Source of the DNA: Nocardiopsis alba DSM 43377
Lineage (GTDB): Bacteria; Actinomycetota; Actinomycetes; Streptosporangiales; Streptosporangiaceae
Length of the DNA: 64,000 nt
Direction of reading: 5' to 3'
Assembly: GCF_000341225.1 (NCBI RefSeq)
Contig: NZ_ANAC01000001.1
Location: forward strand, 186,001-250,000
Shown: positions 1 through 10,252 of the stretch, piece after piece
How positions within the stretch are numbered: the first letter of the stretch is position 1
How the letters are laid out: every line of letters begins with the position of its first letter
Notes under the pieces: model-generated
Told to the model about the DNA's origin: nothing
What the model saw: the letters and a program-made list of their open reading frames with translations, nothing else
The model's database searches: none
Translations under genes and position numbers: made by a program

Positions 1-552
1 GTCGCGGCCGATCACCGGGTCGACCTTGCCCTCGCGGGCGCGTTCGGTGAGGTCCACACCGAACTTCTCCAGGGACTGGTAGGTGTCCTCGGGGTTCTCC
101 GAGGTGACCCGTCCGGTGCCGCGCACCCTCTCGAAGGCCTCCAGGAGCTCGTCCGGGCCGGCGCCCGCCTCCTTGAGGATCCGTGAGGCCTCCCCGCCGT
201 CGGTGGCCAGCCCCACCAACAGGTGTTCGGTGGAGACGTACTCGTCCTCCATCCGCTGCGCGCGCTGGGCGGCGGTGTTGAGGGAGACGATGAGCTGGCG
301 CGAGGAGCTGGGAGAGCCGACCGTGGCCCCCGAGGCCTTCGGCAGCCCGCCGATCGCCGCCTCGACCTTGTCCTTGATCAGGTCGGGGTCGGCCCCGACC
401 TCCTTGAGCAGCGGCCTGGTGATGCCCTCGGCCTGGTTCAGCAGAGCGTTCAGCAGGTGCAGCGGCTCGGTCTGGGGGCTGCCGTCGGACGTGGCCTGGC
501 GGATGGCGTCGGCCAACGCCTCCTGGCTCTTCCGGGTGAGCTTGTAGTTCAT
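1..552 (-). CDS. clpB: ATP-dependent disaggregase ClpB, N-terminal part (cut by window edge)
   Basis: Only the first 184 codons are present; the rest lies beyond position 1. The protein begins MNYKLTRKSQEALADA and has the double Clp-N repeat of the Hsp100 family, including the sequence STEHLLVGL, followed by the linker into AAA module 1 (ending ...GKVDPVIGRD). ClpB is a cytoplasmic hexameric unfoldase that rescues aggregated proteins together with DnaK-DnaJ-GrpE. The ATG lies 112 bp downstream of the hspR stop in the same direction and is preceded by a purine-rich GGAGGGAG, so it is probably the last gene of the dnaK operon. I see no separate HspR (HAIR) site directly before it, although a small palindrome CACTCAGAGTG lies at 582-592. 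The match to ClpB is clear; AAA motifs cannot be checked here. Confidence 0.93.
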   Translation of the reverse strand, partial: MNYKLTRKSQEALADAIRQATSDGSPQTEPLHLLNALLNQAEGITRPLLKEVGADPDLIKDKVEAAIGGLPKASGATVGSPSSSRQLIVSLNTAAQRAQRMEDEYVSTEHLLVGLATDGGEASRILKEAGAGPDELLEAFERVRGTGRVTSENPEDTYQSLEKFGVDLTERAREGKVDPVIGRD

Positions 553-664
553 GATTACGTGACTCCCTCCGCATGAAGTGTCACTCAGAGTGATCGAAAG
601 CGGCCGACTCCGCCGCGCCGTGGACATCGACCCCCGGGGTCCCGGGCGCCGTCGGTCCGACCTC

Positions 665-1168
665 TCAGCCCTGGTCGGGCCCGCTCTGTCCGCGGTTGTC
701 GCCGGTGTCCCCGAGGCCGCCGCCCCGCTCGGGGCGCTCCTCGGGATCGGTGGCCGTATTGAAGATCGTCACGCGGGTGCGGCGCACCAGCTCCCCGCGG
801 ACCGGCCCACCCTCGGGATGGGCGGGGCGGCCGCGCCGGGACACCGCCCGGCGCGCCGCCTCCAGTTCGTTGGCGAGGTGGAACACCTGCTCACGCAGCT
901 GGTCCACCTCGTGTTGCAGCTCCAGGATCCGCTTGATCCCGGCGAGGTTGACGCCCTCCTCCTGGGACAGACGCTGAACCTCGCGCAACGTCTGTATGTC
1001 ACGCATGGAGTAGCGCCGGCCCCGCCCGGACGCACGGCCGGGCGACACGATCCCCAGACGGTCGTACTGGCGCAGTGTCTGCGGGTGCATACCGGCCAGT
1101 TCCGCGGCCACGGAGATCACGTAGACCGGGGCATCGACGCCGAAGGAAGGATCGTTCACGACTCTCAC
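665..1168 (-). CDS. hspR: Heat-shock repressor HspR (MerR family)
   Basis: A 167-residue MerR-family regulator that represses the dnaK operon by binding HAIR inverted repeats; in actinobacteria DnaK acts as its co-repressor. The winged helix spans roughly residues 16-85, with the typical PQTLRQYDRLGIVSPGR recognition segment and RRYSMRDI wing, followed by a coiled-coil dimerisation helix (about 88-112: LQHEVDQLREQVFHLANEL). The tail after residue 115 is Gly/Arg/Pro rich and unlikely to be folded. The start is GTG at 1168, overlapping the dnaJ stop by four bases (GTGA), so translation is probably coupled to dnaJ. Position as the fourth gene of the operon it controls gives negative feedback. 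A HAIR-like site is present upstream of dnaK (5225-5245). Confidence 0.93.
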   Translation of the reverse strand: MRVVNDPSFGVDAPVYVISVAAELAGMHPQTLRQYDRLGIVSPGRASGRGRRYSMRDIQTLREVQRLSQEEGVNLAGIKRILELQHEVDQLREQVFHLANELEAARRAVSRRGRPAHPEGGPVRGELVRRTRVTIFNTATDPEERPERGGGLGDTGDNRGQSGPDQG

Positions 1169-2328
1169 GCGCCCTTCGCCCGCGCTTCGAGCCCGTCGCG
1201 CGGGTCGTAGTCCGACGTCGCGGCGCGGAACTTCTCCAGTGCCTCGCGCGCGTCGCCGTTGAGTGTCTGCGGCACCGCCACCTCGAAGGTGACCAGCATG
1301 TCGCCGATGGTGCCGTCCTTACGGGTGGCGCCCTTGCCGCGGACCCGCAGCGTGCGCCCGTTCTGGGTGCCCGGCGGGACCTTCACGGTCACCGGGAAGC
1401 CGCCCAGGGTCGGAACCCGCACGTCGGCGCCGAGCGCCGCCTCGGGGAAGGTCACCGGAACCTTGATGGTGACGTTGTCACCGCTCCTGCCGAACACCGG
1501 GTGGCCCTTCACATGGACGACGACGTACAGGTCACCGGCGGGGCCGCCGTGCTCGCCCGGGGCCCCCTTGCCCTTGATCCGGATCCGCTGTCCGTCGGAC
1601 ACGCCGGCCGGGATCCGGGTCTGGATGGTGCGGGTGCTCTTGCCACGCCCGCTGCCGTTGCAGGTGGGACAGGGGTCGTCGACCACGAGGCCGCGCCCCT
1701 TGCACTCGCTGCACGGCTCGGACAGCGAGAAGCCGCCCAGGTTGGTGCTCTCGTGCCCGGTGCCGGAGCACTTCGGGCACATGCGCGGGGCCGAACCGGC
1801 GCGTGCGCCCGTCCCCTTACAGGTCGGGCAGGCGGCCTCGCTGCTCAGCTGGAACGAACGGGTCACCCCGTCCGCGGCCTCGCGGAAGGTCAGAGTGGTC
1901 TCGGTCTCGACGTCGGCGCCGCGCCTGCTGCGGGTCGCCTGACCCGCGCGGCCGCGGTTGCCGAACAACCCGCCGAACAGGTCGCTCAGGCGTTCGCCGC
2001 CGGGCGCCCCGCCCCCGCCGGAGCCCTGACCGAAGATGTCGCTCATGTCGAAGCCACCGGGTCCGGTGCCGCCACCGGGGCGGTAGGAGCCGCCGAACAT
2101 CGAGCGGGCCTCGTCGTACTCCTTGCGGCGCTTGTCGTCCGACAGGACGTTGTACGCCTCGGAGATCTCCTTGAAGCGGTCCTCCGCCTTCGGGTCGTCC
2201 CGGTTGGCGTCGGGGTGGTTCTCACGGGCCAGCTTGCGGTAGGACGAGCGGATCTCGTCCTTGGTGGCGGTCTTTGAGACGCCGAGGACCTTGTAGTAGT
2301 CCTTCTCCAGGTAGTCCTTGGTGCTCAT
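1165..2328 (-). CDS. dnaJ: Chaperone DnaJ (Hsp40, type I)
   Basis: A 387-residue co-chaperone that stimulates the DnaK ATPase and delivers unfolded clients. The J domain (about residues 9-75) has the HPD motif (ENHPDANRDD). A Gly/Phe-rich linker follows (about 78-150). The zinc-binding domain carries all four CxxCxGxG-type repeats: CPTCKGTG, CPKCSGTG, CSECKGRG and CPTCNGSG. Two C-terminal beta domains follow. Actinobacteria usually carry two dnaJ paralogues; location with dnaK, grpE and hspR identifies this one as DnaJ1. The gene follows grpE after 188 bp, a gap holding a strong hairpin (2409-2452), and overlaps hspR by four bases. Confidence 0.96.
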   Translation of the reverse strand: MSTKDYLEKDYYKVLGVSKTATKDEIRSSYRKLARENHPDANRDDPKAEDRFKEISEAYNVLSDDKRRKEYDEARSMFGGSYRPGGGTGPGGFDMSDIFGQGSGGGGAPGGERLSDLFGGLFGNRGRAGQATRSRRGADVETETTLTFREAADGVTRSFQLSSEAACPTCKGTGARAGSAPRMCPKCSGTGHESTNLGGFSLSEPCSECKGRGLVVDDPCPTCNGSGRGKSTRTIQTRIPAGVSDGQRIRIKGKGAPGEHGGPAGDLYVVVHVKGHPVFGRSGDNVTIKVPVTFPEAALGADVRVPTLGGFPVTVKVPPGTQNGRTLRVRGKGATRKDGTIGDMLVTFEVAVPQTLNGDAREALEKFRAATSDYDPRDGLEARAKGA

Positions 2329-2408
2329 CGACTGGTGCCTTCTCCCCGCTGGTGCCGGTGGTGTTCGATGTTTACACGTGGCCCCGTTCCGTACGGGGCC
2401 GGGGTCGG

Positions 2409-2452
2409 CCTGTGGCCGTGACCGACGATCTCACGTCGCTCACGGCCACAGG
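2409..2452 (-). terminator. Hairpin between grpE and dnaJ (partial terminator or processing site)
   Basis: A perfect 13-bp inverted repeat (CCTGTGGCCGTGA at 2409-2421 and its complement at 2440-2452) with an 18-nt loop. It sits inside the heat-shock operon, in the only long gap between its genes. It has no T-tract, so it may reduce dnaJ-hspR readthrough or mark an mRNA processing end rather than end the operon. Confidence 0.55.
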
Positions 2453-2516
2453 TCCTACGCCACGGGCCCGGGCCCGCGGCCGGACGCCCTCGTGGCGCCC
2501 GGACCGGCGTGACCGG

Positions 2517-3248
2517 CTACTTCTTGTCCTCGCCGTCCTCGGTGGAGTCCGCGGGTTCGTCGGCGGCCGCCTCGGCGGTCTCCGACTCGTCGCCCATGGG
2601 CTCTCCGACGACCACACGGGCCGGACGAAGAATCCTCTCTCCGATGCGGTACCCCGGCTGGAACACCTCGATCACCGTCTGCGCGGAGATGTTCGGAACC
2701 GGCACCAGGGTGAGGGCCTCGTGCACGTTCGGGTCGAACTCGTCGCCCTGCTCGCCGTACTTCTCCAGGCCCAACTTGGTGACCGTGGCCTCCAAGGCCT
2801 CGCCCACCGCCTTGAACCCTCCGTTGAGCTCGTCGTGGTCACGGGCGCGGCCGATGTCGTCCAGGACCGGCAGAAGCTCGCCGACGACCTGGGCGGTGGC
2901 CACCTCTCGGACGGCCACACGGTCGCGCTCGACCCGCTTGCGGTAGTTGGAGTACTCCGCCTGCACCCGCTTGATGTCGTTGGTGAGTTCGACGACCCGC
3001 TCGTCGGCGTTGATCGCCTCGCTCACCACCGACTCCGGGGTGTCCGGAATCTCGGGGATGTCCTCGACCTCGGCTTCGACCTCGGTCGCCTCGTCCTCCT
3101 CGGAGACCTCGGCCTCCTCGGACTTCTTCGCCTCGGGGTCTCGGACCTCACCGGTCTCGGGGTCGATCCTGCGGTTGTCGCGGATCACCGGACCCTGGTT
3201 CTGTTCACCGTCACCGGTGTCGGGGTCGCTCTTATCCGACAGCGCCAT
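2517..3248 (-). CDS. grpE: Nucleotide exchange factor GrpE
   Basis: A 243-residue DnaK co-chaperone that releases ADP from DnaK as a dimer. The N-terminal 75 residues are very acidic and disordered. The long helix (about 75-130) includes the typical NYRKRVERDR segment, and the C-terminal beta domain has the signature NPNVHEAL-like sequence DPNVHEALTLVP followed by VIEVFQPGYRIGERILRPARVVV. The C-terminal end is again acidic. The gene starts 45 bp after the dnaK stop with a strong AGGAGGG upstream. It is the second gene of the heat-shock operon and would be co-induced with dnaK. Confidence 0.96.
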   Translation of the reverse strand: MALSDKSDPDTGDGEQNQGPVIRDNRRIDPETGEVRDPEAKKSEEAEVSEEDEATEVEAEVEDIPEIPDTPESVVSEAINADERVVELTNDIKRVQAEYSNYRKRVERDRVAVREVATAQVVGELLPVLDDIGRARDHDELNGGFKAVGEALEATVTKLGLEKYGEQGDEFDPNVHEALTLVPVPNISAQTVIEVFQPGYRIGERILRPARVVVGEPMGDESETAEAAADEPADSTEDGEDKK

Positions 3249-3293
3249 GTCCTACGTGCCCTCCTTCCTCGGCTCTCAGCGGACTCTCGGGGT

Positions 3294-5153
<1,860 letters not shown>

Positions 5154-5191
5154 GGTTGGTACCTCCGTCAAAGTTGAGTCGTTCGGACGTA

Positions 5192-5220
5192 AGTTTGCTT
5201 CGTCGGGTGGGGGCTGTCAA
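5192..5220 (-). promoter_or_regulatory. dnaK operon promoter
   Basis: Reading the minus strand, TTGACA (5215-5220) is a perfect -35 box, followed by a 17-bp spacer and CAAACT (5192-5197) as a weak -10. It lies about 40-65 bp before the dnaK start and is immediately preceded by the HAIR operator, so HspR bound there would overlap RNA polymerase. Confidence 0.7.
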
Positions 5221-5224
5221 GTCA

Positions 5225-5245
5225 GTTGAGTCGACCCGACTCAAG
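5225..5245 (-). promoter_or_regulatory. HAIR element (HspR operator)
   Basis: On the minus strand CTTGAGT-N7-ACTCAAC, matching the known HAIR consensus CTTGAGT-N7-ACTCAAG at 13 of 14 arm positions. A weaker copy of one arm (GTTGAGT at 5173-5179, plus strand) lies between promoter and start codon. This is the expected site for HspR autoregulation. Confidence 0.85.
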
Positions 5246-5759
5246 TTACTTCTCTCGCCCTGACAACGGTCGGCCGCGTGGGGATGTTCCCGACCAGGGC
5301 GTCTTTCACGTGGAAATGGGGGAACCCCGGGCGAACTCGGGGACATCCTTGACCCGGAATATCCGGGGAGTCGGGGGAGGCCTCAGGGGTGTTCCGGGGG
5401 CGTCCGGGGCTCGAGGGGGAGGAGTGATCCCGGTCGGCGCGCGACACGGCGGACGGCTCCACGGGGGTCCGGATGCTCCCGCGTGGCTCCGAGGTCCGAT
5501 TACATAGGGGGCATGGTGCGTCGGGCGGGGCTCGTGTGGGCCCGCGTGGCGCTCGGTCGGCGAGAGGCGGCTACGGTTGGCTCTCGCGCGAGGCGGTCCG
5601 GAGGCCGTGCCATGTGCGCGTAAGGCGAGAGAAGGACGGCGCGCCGGCTCCTAGTGGGCGGCCGATGGACTCCGAGCCATTACTCGCTAGTAACATCAAC
5701 TGTCGGTGCCGGTGTGTGGCGCACCGGACGACGAGAAGCAGGATGGGAGGCCACGGACG
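5246..5759. other. Divergent intergenic region dnaK / etfD-like gene
   Basis: About 510 bp between divergent genes. I find no convincing gene in it; the open frames here have poor coding character and no ribosome sites. The only distinct site is the inverted repeat TTACTCGCTAGTAA (5680-5693) about 65 bp before the downstream gene. Confidence 0.6.
5680..5693 (+). promoter_or_regulatory. Inverted repeat TTACT-N4-AGTAA, candidate operator
   Basis: A perfect 5-bp inverted repeat with a 4-bp centre, in an otherwise GC-rich region, 67 bp upstream of the EtfD-like gene. Its size and form suit a TetR-family repressor dimer; similar TTAC...GTAA sites are known for actinobacterial fatty-acid regulators. 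The regulator itself is not identified. Confidence 0.45.
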
Positions 5760-7976
5760 ATGCAACCCCTGTACTTGACGCTGGGCATCATCACCTCGGT
5801 CTTCGCCGTGGTCGCGTTCACCTTGTTCGGTCTGGGCATCCGCCAGATCGTGCGAACCGTGGGTGTCGGCCGAACGGTGGAGCCGGAGCGGAAGGGGCCG
5901 TTCGGGCAACGGCTCACGATGACCCTCATCGAGATCCTCGGGCACACGAGGATGCTCAAGCGACCGTGGGTGGGTGTCGCCCACTGGTTCGTGATGGTCT
6001 CCTTCCCGCTCCTGGTCTTCACGGTCATCGAAGCGCAGGGCGAGACCTTCGATCCGCACTTCAAGCTGCCGATCATCCACGACTGGACCCTCTACGGTCT
6101 GGCCATCGAGATCATCGCGGGCGCCAGCCTCATCAGCATCGTCGGCCTGACCGTCTACCGTCTGCTGAACGGTCCCCACCGCAAGGGCCGCGACTCCCGC
6201 TTCTACAACTCCAAGACGTGGACCGCGTACTACGTCGAGGCCTACCTGTGGGGCCTGCTGATCTCGATCTTCGTGATCCGCGGCCTCAAGGTCGGCATCG
6301 GCGACTTCCCGTTCCCGACCTGGGCCACGCCGATCTCGCACGCCATCGGCTCCGTCATGCCGACCGACGCCGCGGTCGCCGAACCGGCCATCGCCCTGGT
6401 GGCCGCGTTCAAGCTGATCATCAGCTACCTGTTCTTCATGGTGCTGTACTTCAAGCTCACCATGGGCATCGGCTGGCACCGCTTCATCGCCCCGGTCAAC
6501 ATCTACTTCAAGCGCAACGCCGACGGTTCCCCGTCCCTGGGCGCCGCCAAGCAGATGATGGACAAGTCCGGTACCAAGCCCCTCGACTTCGAGGAGGCCG
6601 ACCCGGACGAGGACCCGTTCGGCGCGGGCAAGCTGGAGGACTTCACCTGGAAGGGGCTGCTGGACTTCACGAGCTGCACCGAGTGCGGCCGTTGCCAGTC
6701 CCAGTGCCCCGCCTGGAACACCGGTAAGCCGCTGTCGCCGAAGAAGGTCATCCTCGACCTCCAGGCGCACACCTACGAGAAGGCCCCGTACCTCCTCAAG
6801 GGCATCACCGAGGAGACCCTCGCCGAGGCTCCGGACGAGAGCCACGCGGGCGTCGACGTCCTCGCCCTCCTCAACAAGCCGCTGGTCGGCACCGAGGAGG
6901 AGGGTGGCGTCATCCACCCCGACGAGTTGTGGTCCTGCACCAACTGCGGCGCCTGCGTCGAGCAGTGCCCGGTGGACATCGAGCACATCGACCACATCCT
7001 GGACATGCGTCGCTACCAGGTCATGGTCGAGTCCAACTTCCCCTCCGAGGCCAACACGCTCCTGAAGAACCTGGAGAACAAGGGCAACCCCTGGGGCATG
7101 GCCGAGGACCGGCGCATGGACTGGATCGAGGAGCTCGCCTCCCAGGAGAACCCGGTCGAGGTGACGGTCGTCGACGACAAGCTCGACGAGGACACCGAGT
7201 ACCTCTTCTGGGTCGGCTGCGCCGGTGCCCTGGAGGACCGGGCGAAGAAGACCACGAAGGCCATCGCCGAACTCCTGGACATCGCGGGGGTGAAGTTCGC
7301 GGTCCTGGGCGGCATGGAGGCCTGCACCGGCGACCCGGCGCGTCGCCTCGGCATGGAGTACGTCTTCCAGATGCTGGCCCAGCAGAACGTCGAGACGCTC
7401 AACGAAGCCGGTGTCACGAAGATCGTGGCGAGCTGCCCGCACTGCTTCAACACCCTGGCCAAGGAGTACCCGCAGCTCGGCGGTACCTACGAGGTCGTCC
7501 ACCACAGCCAGCTCCTGGCCAAGCTGGTGGAGGAGGGGCGTCTGACCCCGGTGAGCTCGATCGACGAGAACATCACCTACCACGACCCCTGCTTCCTGGG
7601 TCGGCACAACAAGGTGTACACGCCGCCGCGCGACATCATGGCGCAGGTGCCCGGGGTCAAGACCCAGGAGATGCACCGCCACAAGGAGCGGGGCTTCTGC
7701 TGCGGCGCCGGTGGTGCCCGCATGTGGATGGAGGAGCGGATCGGCAAGCGCATCAACACCGAGCGTGTGGACGAGGCGCTGACCACCAACCCCGACACCG
7801 TGTCCACCGCGTGCCCGTTCTGCCAGGTCATGCTCGGCGACGCGATCAACGAGAAGAAGTCCGCCGGCGAGGCGAAGGAATCGCTGGAGGTCGTGGACGT
7901 CTCCCAGCTCCTGCTCCGCTCGGTCAAGGGTGAGAACCCGGCCGAGGGCGAGACGAAGGAGCCGGCCGAGGCCTGA
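5760..7976 (+). CDS. Membrane iron-sulfur oxidoreductase, EtfD-like (ETF to quinone)
   Basis: A 738-residue membrane protein. The N-terminal third has several transmembrane helices (first at residues 3-28, others around 80-100, 118-140, 160-185 and 215-240) that resemble a NarI/cytochrome-b-like anchor. Two 4Fe-4S clusters follow: CTECGRCQSQCP (about 306-317) and CTNCGACVEQCP (about 393-404). The C-terminal half has two cysteine-rich CCG domains (CPHCFNT near 559, CCGAGG near 647), as in HdrB/GlpC proteins. This architecture matches mycobacterial EtfD (Rv0338c), which passes electrons from electron-transfer flavoprotein to menaquinone during fatty-acid beta-oxidation; assignment is by architecture. 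The start at 5760 has GGGAGG upstream. Single gene, closed by a strong terminator. Confidence 0.8.
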   Translation: MQPLYLTLGIITSVFAVVAFTLFGLGIRQIVRTVGVGRTVEPERKGPFGQRLTMTLIEILGHTRMLKRPWVGVAHWFVMVSFPLLVFTVIEAQGETFDPHFKLPIIHDWTLYGLAIEIIAGASLISIVGLTVYRLLNGPHRKGRDSRFYNSKTWTAYYVEAYLWGLLISIFVIRGLKVGIGDFPFPTWATPISHAIGSVMPTDAAVAEPAIALVAAFKLIISYLFFMVLYFKLTMGIGWHRFIAPVNIYFKRNADGSPSLGAAKQMMDKSGTKPLDFEEADPDEDPFGAGKLEDFTWKGLLDFTSCTECGRCQSQCPAWNTGKPLSPKKVILDLQAHTYEKAPYLLKGITEETLAEAPDESHAGVDVLALLNKPLVGTEEEGGVIHPDELWSCTNCGACVEQCPVDIEHIDHILDMRRYQVMVESNFPSEANTLLKNLENKGNPWGMAEDRRMDWIEELASQENPVEVTVVDDKLDEDTEYLFWVGCAGALEDRAKKTTKAIAELLDIAGVKFAVLGGMEACTGDPARRLGMEYVFQMLAQQNVETLNEAGVTKIVASCPHCFNTLAKEYPQLGGTYEVVHHSQLLAKLVEEGRLTPVSSIDENITYHDPCFLGRHNKVYTPPRDIMAQVPGVKTQEMHRHKERGFCCGAGGARMWMEERIGKRINTERVDEALTTNPDTVSTACPFCQVMLGDAINEKKSAGEAKESLEVVDVSQLLLRSVKGENPAEGETKEPAEA

Positions 7977-8013
7977 CAGGCGGTGAGGTTCCCTTAGGAG
8001 CCCGAACCCGCGA

Positions 8014-8055
8014 ACGGAAGGGGCGGGACACCGAGAGGTGTCCCGCCCCTTCCGT
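8014..8055 (+). terminator. Terminator after the EtfD-like gene
   Basis: A perfect 19-bp stem (8014-8032 with 8037-8055) and a GAGA loop, 37 bp after the stop codon. No T-tract, as is common in actinobacteria. Confidence 0.85.
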
Positions 8056-8086
8056 CGTATGAACGGGTCGAGGCGAGGAGCGGAGA

Positions 8087-8098
8087 TGACATTTGTCA
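8087..8098 (+). promoter_or_regulatory. Inverted repeat TGACA-TT-TGTCA upstream of ABC exporter
   Basis: Short perfect inverted repeat about 85 bp before the ABC ATPase gene, followed by a second repeat, GACAG-N6-CTGTC, near 8130-8150. Sites of this kind precede DesK/DesR-type LuxR-regulated exporters; the histidine kinase of such a system lies just downstream, but no response regulator is in the window. Confidence 0.4.
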
Positions 8099-8181
8099 GT
8101 GGTCCGGACGGGCGCCTGACATGAGGGAACGGTGACAGCGGCGTCTGTCGCGAGCACCCTCGCCCACGGGATCCTCGGAAC

Positions 8182-9183
8182 ATGACGACACAGAACACCG
8201 CCACGGCCGTCGAGAACGGTGCCCCCCACACCACCGCGGAACCGACGGTGGTCGTCCGCGACCTTCGACAGAGGTACGGCGATTTCGAGGCCGTCAAGGG
8301 GGTCTCCTTCGAGATCCGCCCCGGAGAGCTCTTCGCCCTCCTCGGCACCAACGGCGCGGGGAAGACCACCACCATCGAGACCCTGGAGGGCTTCCGAAAG
8401 CCCTCCTCCGGCATGGCACGGATCTTCGGGCAGGACCCCTTCGGCCAGCCCGCCGGGGTCCGCGAGCGCGCCGACGCGGTCCTTCAGGGCAGCGGACTCA
8501 TGGACGATCTCAGCGTCGAGGAGAACCTCGTCCTCACCAGGGACCTGGCCGCCGACCCCCGGGACGTCGACGAGGTCCTGGAGTTGGTCGACCTGACCGA
8601 GAAGCGCGGGCTGCGCGTCCGTCAGCTCTCCGGAGGTCAGAAGCGCCGCCTGGACCTGGCGTCGGCGCTCATCTCCCGGCCCGAGGTCCTCTACCTGGAC
8701 GAGCCCACGACGGGCATGGACCCCGAGGCCAGGCACGAGACCTGGCGGATCGTCAACGACCTCAAGGCGAGCGGGGTGGCGATCCTGCTCACCACGCACT
8801 ACCTGGAGGAGGCCGAGCGCCTCGCCGACCGCCTGGCCATCATGCACCGCGGTGAGATCCACGTGGAGGGCACCCTGGCCGACGTCCTCGCGGGCTGGGG
8901 CGACCGGGTGGGCTTCCAGGTGCCCGACGAGGTGCGCACGGCCGACCTGCCCGAGGTCGAGGGCGCACGATGCGAGGTCGAGACCCGGGATCAGGCCCTC
9001 TGGGCCACCTACACGGTCACCGGGGGAGGCGTGGCCGACCGGGCCCACCACGCCGTCGCCGCCCTGCTGGCCTGGGCGACCGCTCGGGGGACGGTCCTGC
9101 GGCACCTCCAGGTCCGCGGTGCCTCCCTGGAGGACGTCTTCCTCCAGGTCGCGGACGGCACCGCCGACCTGCTCGCCGAGTGA
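8182..9183 (+). CDS. ABC exporter ATP-binding protein
   Basis: A 333-residue ABC ATPase of the drug/lipid (DrrA-like) exporter class. Walker A is GTNGAGKTT (about residues 55-63), the signature is LSGGQ (149-153) and Walker B is VLYLDEPTTGMDP (about 169-181), with the switch histidine in ILLTTHYLEEAERLADR. The last 90 residues form the C-terminal domain found in DrrA-like subunits. It would energise the permease encoded 86 bp downstream. Substrate unknown; in many actinobacteria this pair sits beside a DesK-like kinase and LuxR regulator and responds to membrane or antibiotic stress. Confidence 0.92.
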   Translation: MTTQNTATAVENGAPHTTAEPTVVVRDLRQRYGDFEAVKGVSFEIRPGELFALLGTNGAGKTTTIETLEGFRKPSSGMARIFGQDPFGQPAGVRERADAVLQGSGLMDDLSVEENLVLTRDLAADPRDVDEVLELVDLTEKRGLRVRQLSGGQKRRLDLASALISRPEVLYLDEPTTGMDPEARHETWRIVNDLKASGVAILLTTHYLEEAERLADRLAIMHRGEIHVEGTLADVLAGWGDRVGFQVPDEVRTADLPEVEGARCEVETRDQALWATYTVTGGGVADRAHHAVAALLAWATARGTVLRHLQVRGASLEDVFLQVADGTADLLAE

Positions 9184-9269
9184 CCGGCCGGATCCGCGCC
9201 ACCGGGACCACGCGCCGACCATCGCGCGACCCCGATCTCCCACAGACCCGCAGGAAACAGAGGAACACG

Positions 9270-10124
9270 ATGAGCACGACCACCGTACGAACCTCCGACC
9301 GGGGGGCCTCCGGCACCCGGACCGCCCCGAGCGTGTTCGCGCAGACCCTACGTCTGACCCGCACCGAGTTCACCCTCTTCGTGCGCTACCAGACGGCCTG
9401 GCTGTACCTGCTGATGCCGATGGTGCTGTTCGTCCCCTTGATGTCGATGCCCAGCGCTCCGGCCTTCGGTGACTACACCACCACCGACCTCTCGATCGCG
9501 GCCGCGCTCCTCGGTATCGGTCTGATGCTGGGCATCGGTCACGCCTCCAACGTGTTCGCCGCGCGCCGGGAGTCGTTGGTCCTCAAGCGGCTCCGTGTGA
9601 GCGGGGTGCCGAGGGCGGCGATCTTCGGCGGGGTGACCCTGCTCGTCCTGCTCTTCACCCTGCTGCTCACCGCCCTGGTGGTAGCCGTGATCTCCGCCAT
9701 GAACGGTACGACGCCGGCCGACCCCGTCCTGCTGGGCGTGGCGGTGCTGCTGTGCACCACGGCCATGACCTTCGTAGGCCTGCTGATCACGTCGCTGGTG
9801 CGCAACGCCGAGTCCGCGCAGATGTTCTCGACCCTCCCGATGCTGTTCCTACTGATGACCGGCGGGATCTTCTTCCCCCTCGAACTGATGCCCGGCCCTG
9901 TGGGGGCGGTCGCGGGCCTTCTCCCGGTCGCGCCGGCGGCGGAGATGGCCCAGGCCGCCTACACCGGGTACGACGTCTTCGGTGGCTTCGAGGGCGCCGA
10001 GGCGGTGGGGACCCTGGAACTGTGGACGGCCTCGCTCCCCTCCATCGCGGTGATGCTCGTGTGGATCGTGATCCTGGCGCTGGCCGTCGGTCGCTTCTTC
10101 AAGTGGGACCCCCGTCGACCGTGA
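9270..10124 (+). CDS. ABC-2 type exporter permease
   Basis: A 284-residue membrane subunit partner of the preceding ATPase. After a soluble N-terminus (about 40 residues) there are about six transmembrane helices: LYLLMPMVLFVPL, IAAALLGIGLMLGIG, LLVLLFTLLLTALVVAVIS, PVLLGVAVLLCTTAMTFVGL, MLFLLMTGGIFFPLELMPG and a final one near the C-terminus (IAVMLVWIVILALAVG). The loop after the fifth helix, FPLELMPGPVG, is typical of ABC2_membrane proteins. The ATG at 9270 follows an AGGAAACAGAGG purine stretch; a long upstream open frame overlapping the ATPase is only a shadow. A strong hairpin follows the stop. Confidence 0.9.
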   Translation: MSTTTVRTSDRGASGTRTAPSVFAQTLRLTRTEFTLFVRYQTAWLYLLMPMVLFVPLMSMPSAPAFGDYTTTDLSIAAALLGIGLMLGIGHASNVFAARRESLVLKRLRVSGVPRAAIFGGVTLLVLLFTLLLTALVVAVISAMNGTTPADPVLLGVAVLLCTTAMTFVGLLITSLVRNAESAQMFSTLPMLFLLMTGGIFFPLELMPGPVGAVAGLLPVAPAAEMAQAAYTGYDVFGGFEGAEAVGTLELWTASLPSIAVMLVWIVILALAVGRFFKWDPRRP

Positions 10125-10140
10125 CGGTGCCGGACGGGGA

Positions 10141-10175
10141 TGCCGGGGAGGCCCGGGACGGGGGCCTTCCCGGCA
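10141..10175 (+). terminator. Terminator after ABC exporter operon
   Basis: A 14-bp stem (10141-10154 with 10162-10175; one G-T pair) and a 7-nt loop, 16 bp after the permease stop. Confidence 0.8.
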
Positions 10176-10225
10176 CGAACACGTCCACGACCGGAATCCG
10201 CCCTGTGGACGAGCGTTCGGAGGGT

Positions 10226-10249
10226 CCTTCCACGACCTAACGTGGAAGG
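10226..10249 (+). promoter_or_regulatory. Inverted repeat CCTTCCACG-N6-CGTGGAAGG before the dual kinase gene
   Basis: A perfect 9-bp inverted repeat ending 3 bp before the GTG start. It contains the GGAAGG that would serve as ribosome binding site, so it could be an operator or an mRNA hairpin hiding the ribosome site. Confidence 0.5.
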
Positions 10250-10252
10250 GGT

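Noticed and set aside
5571..8414. 947-codon minus-strand frame opposite the EtfD-like gene
   Set aside because: Shadow frame; the plus-strand protein has clear iron-sulfur motifs.
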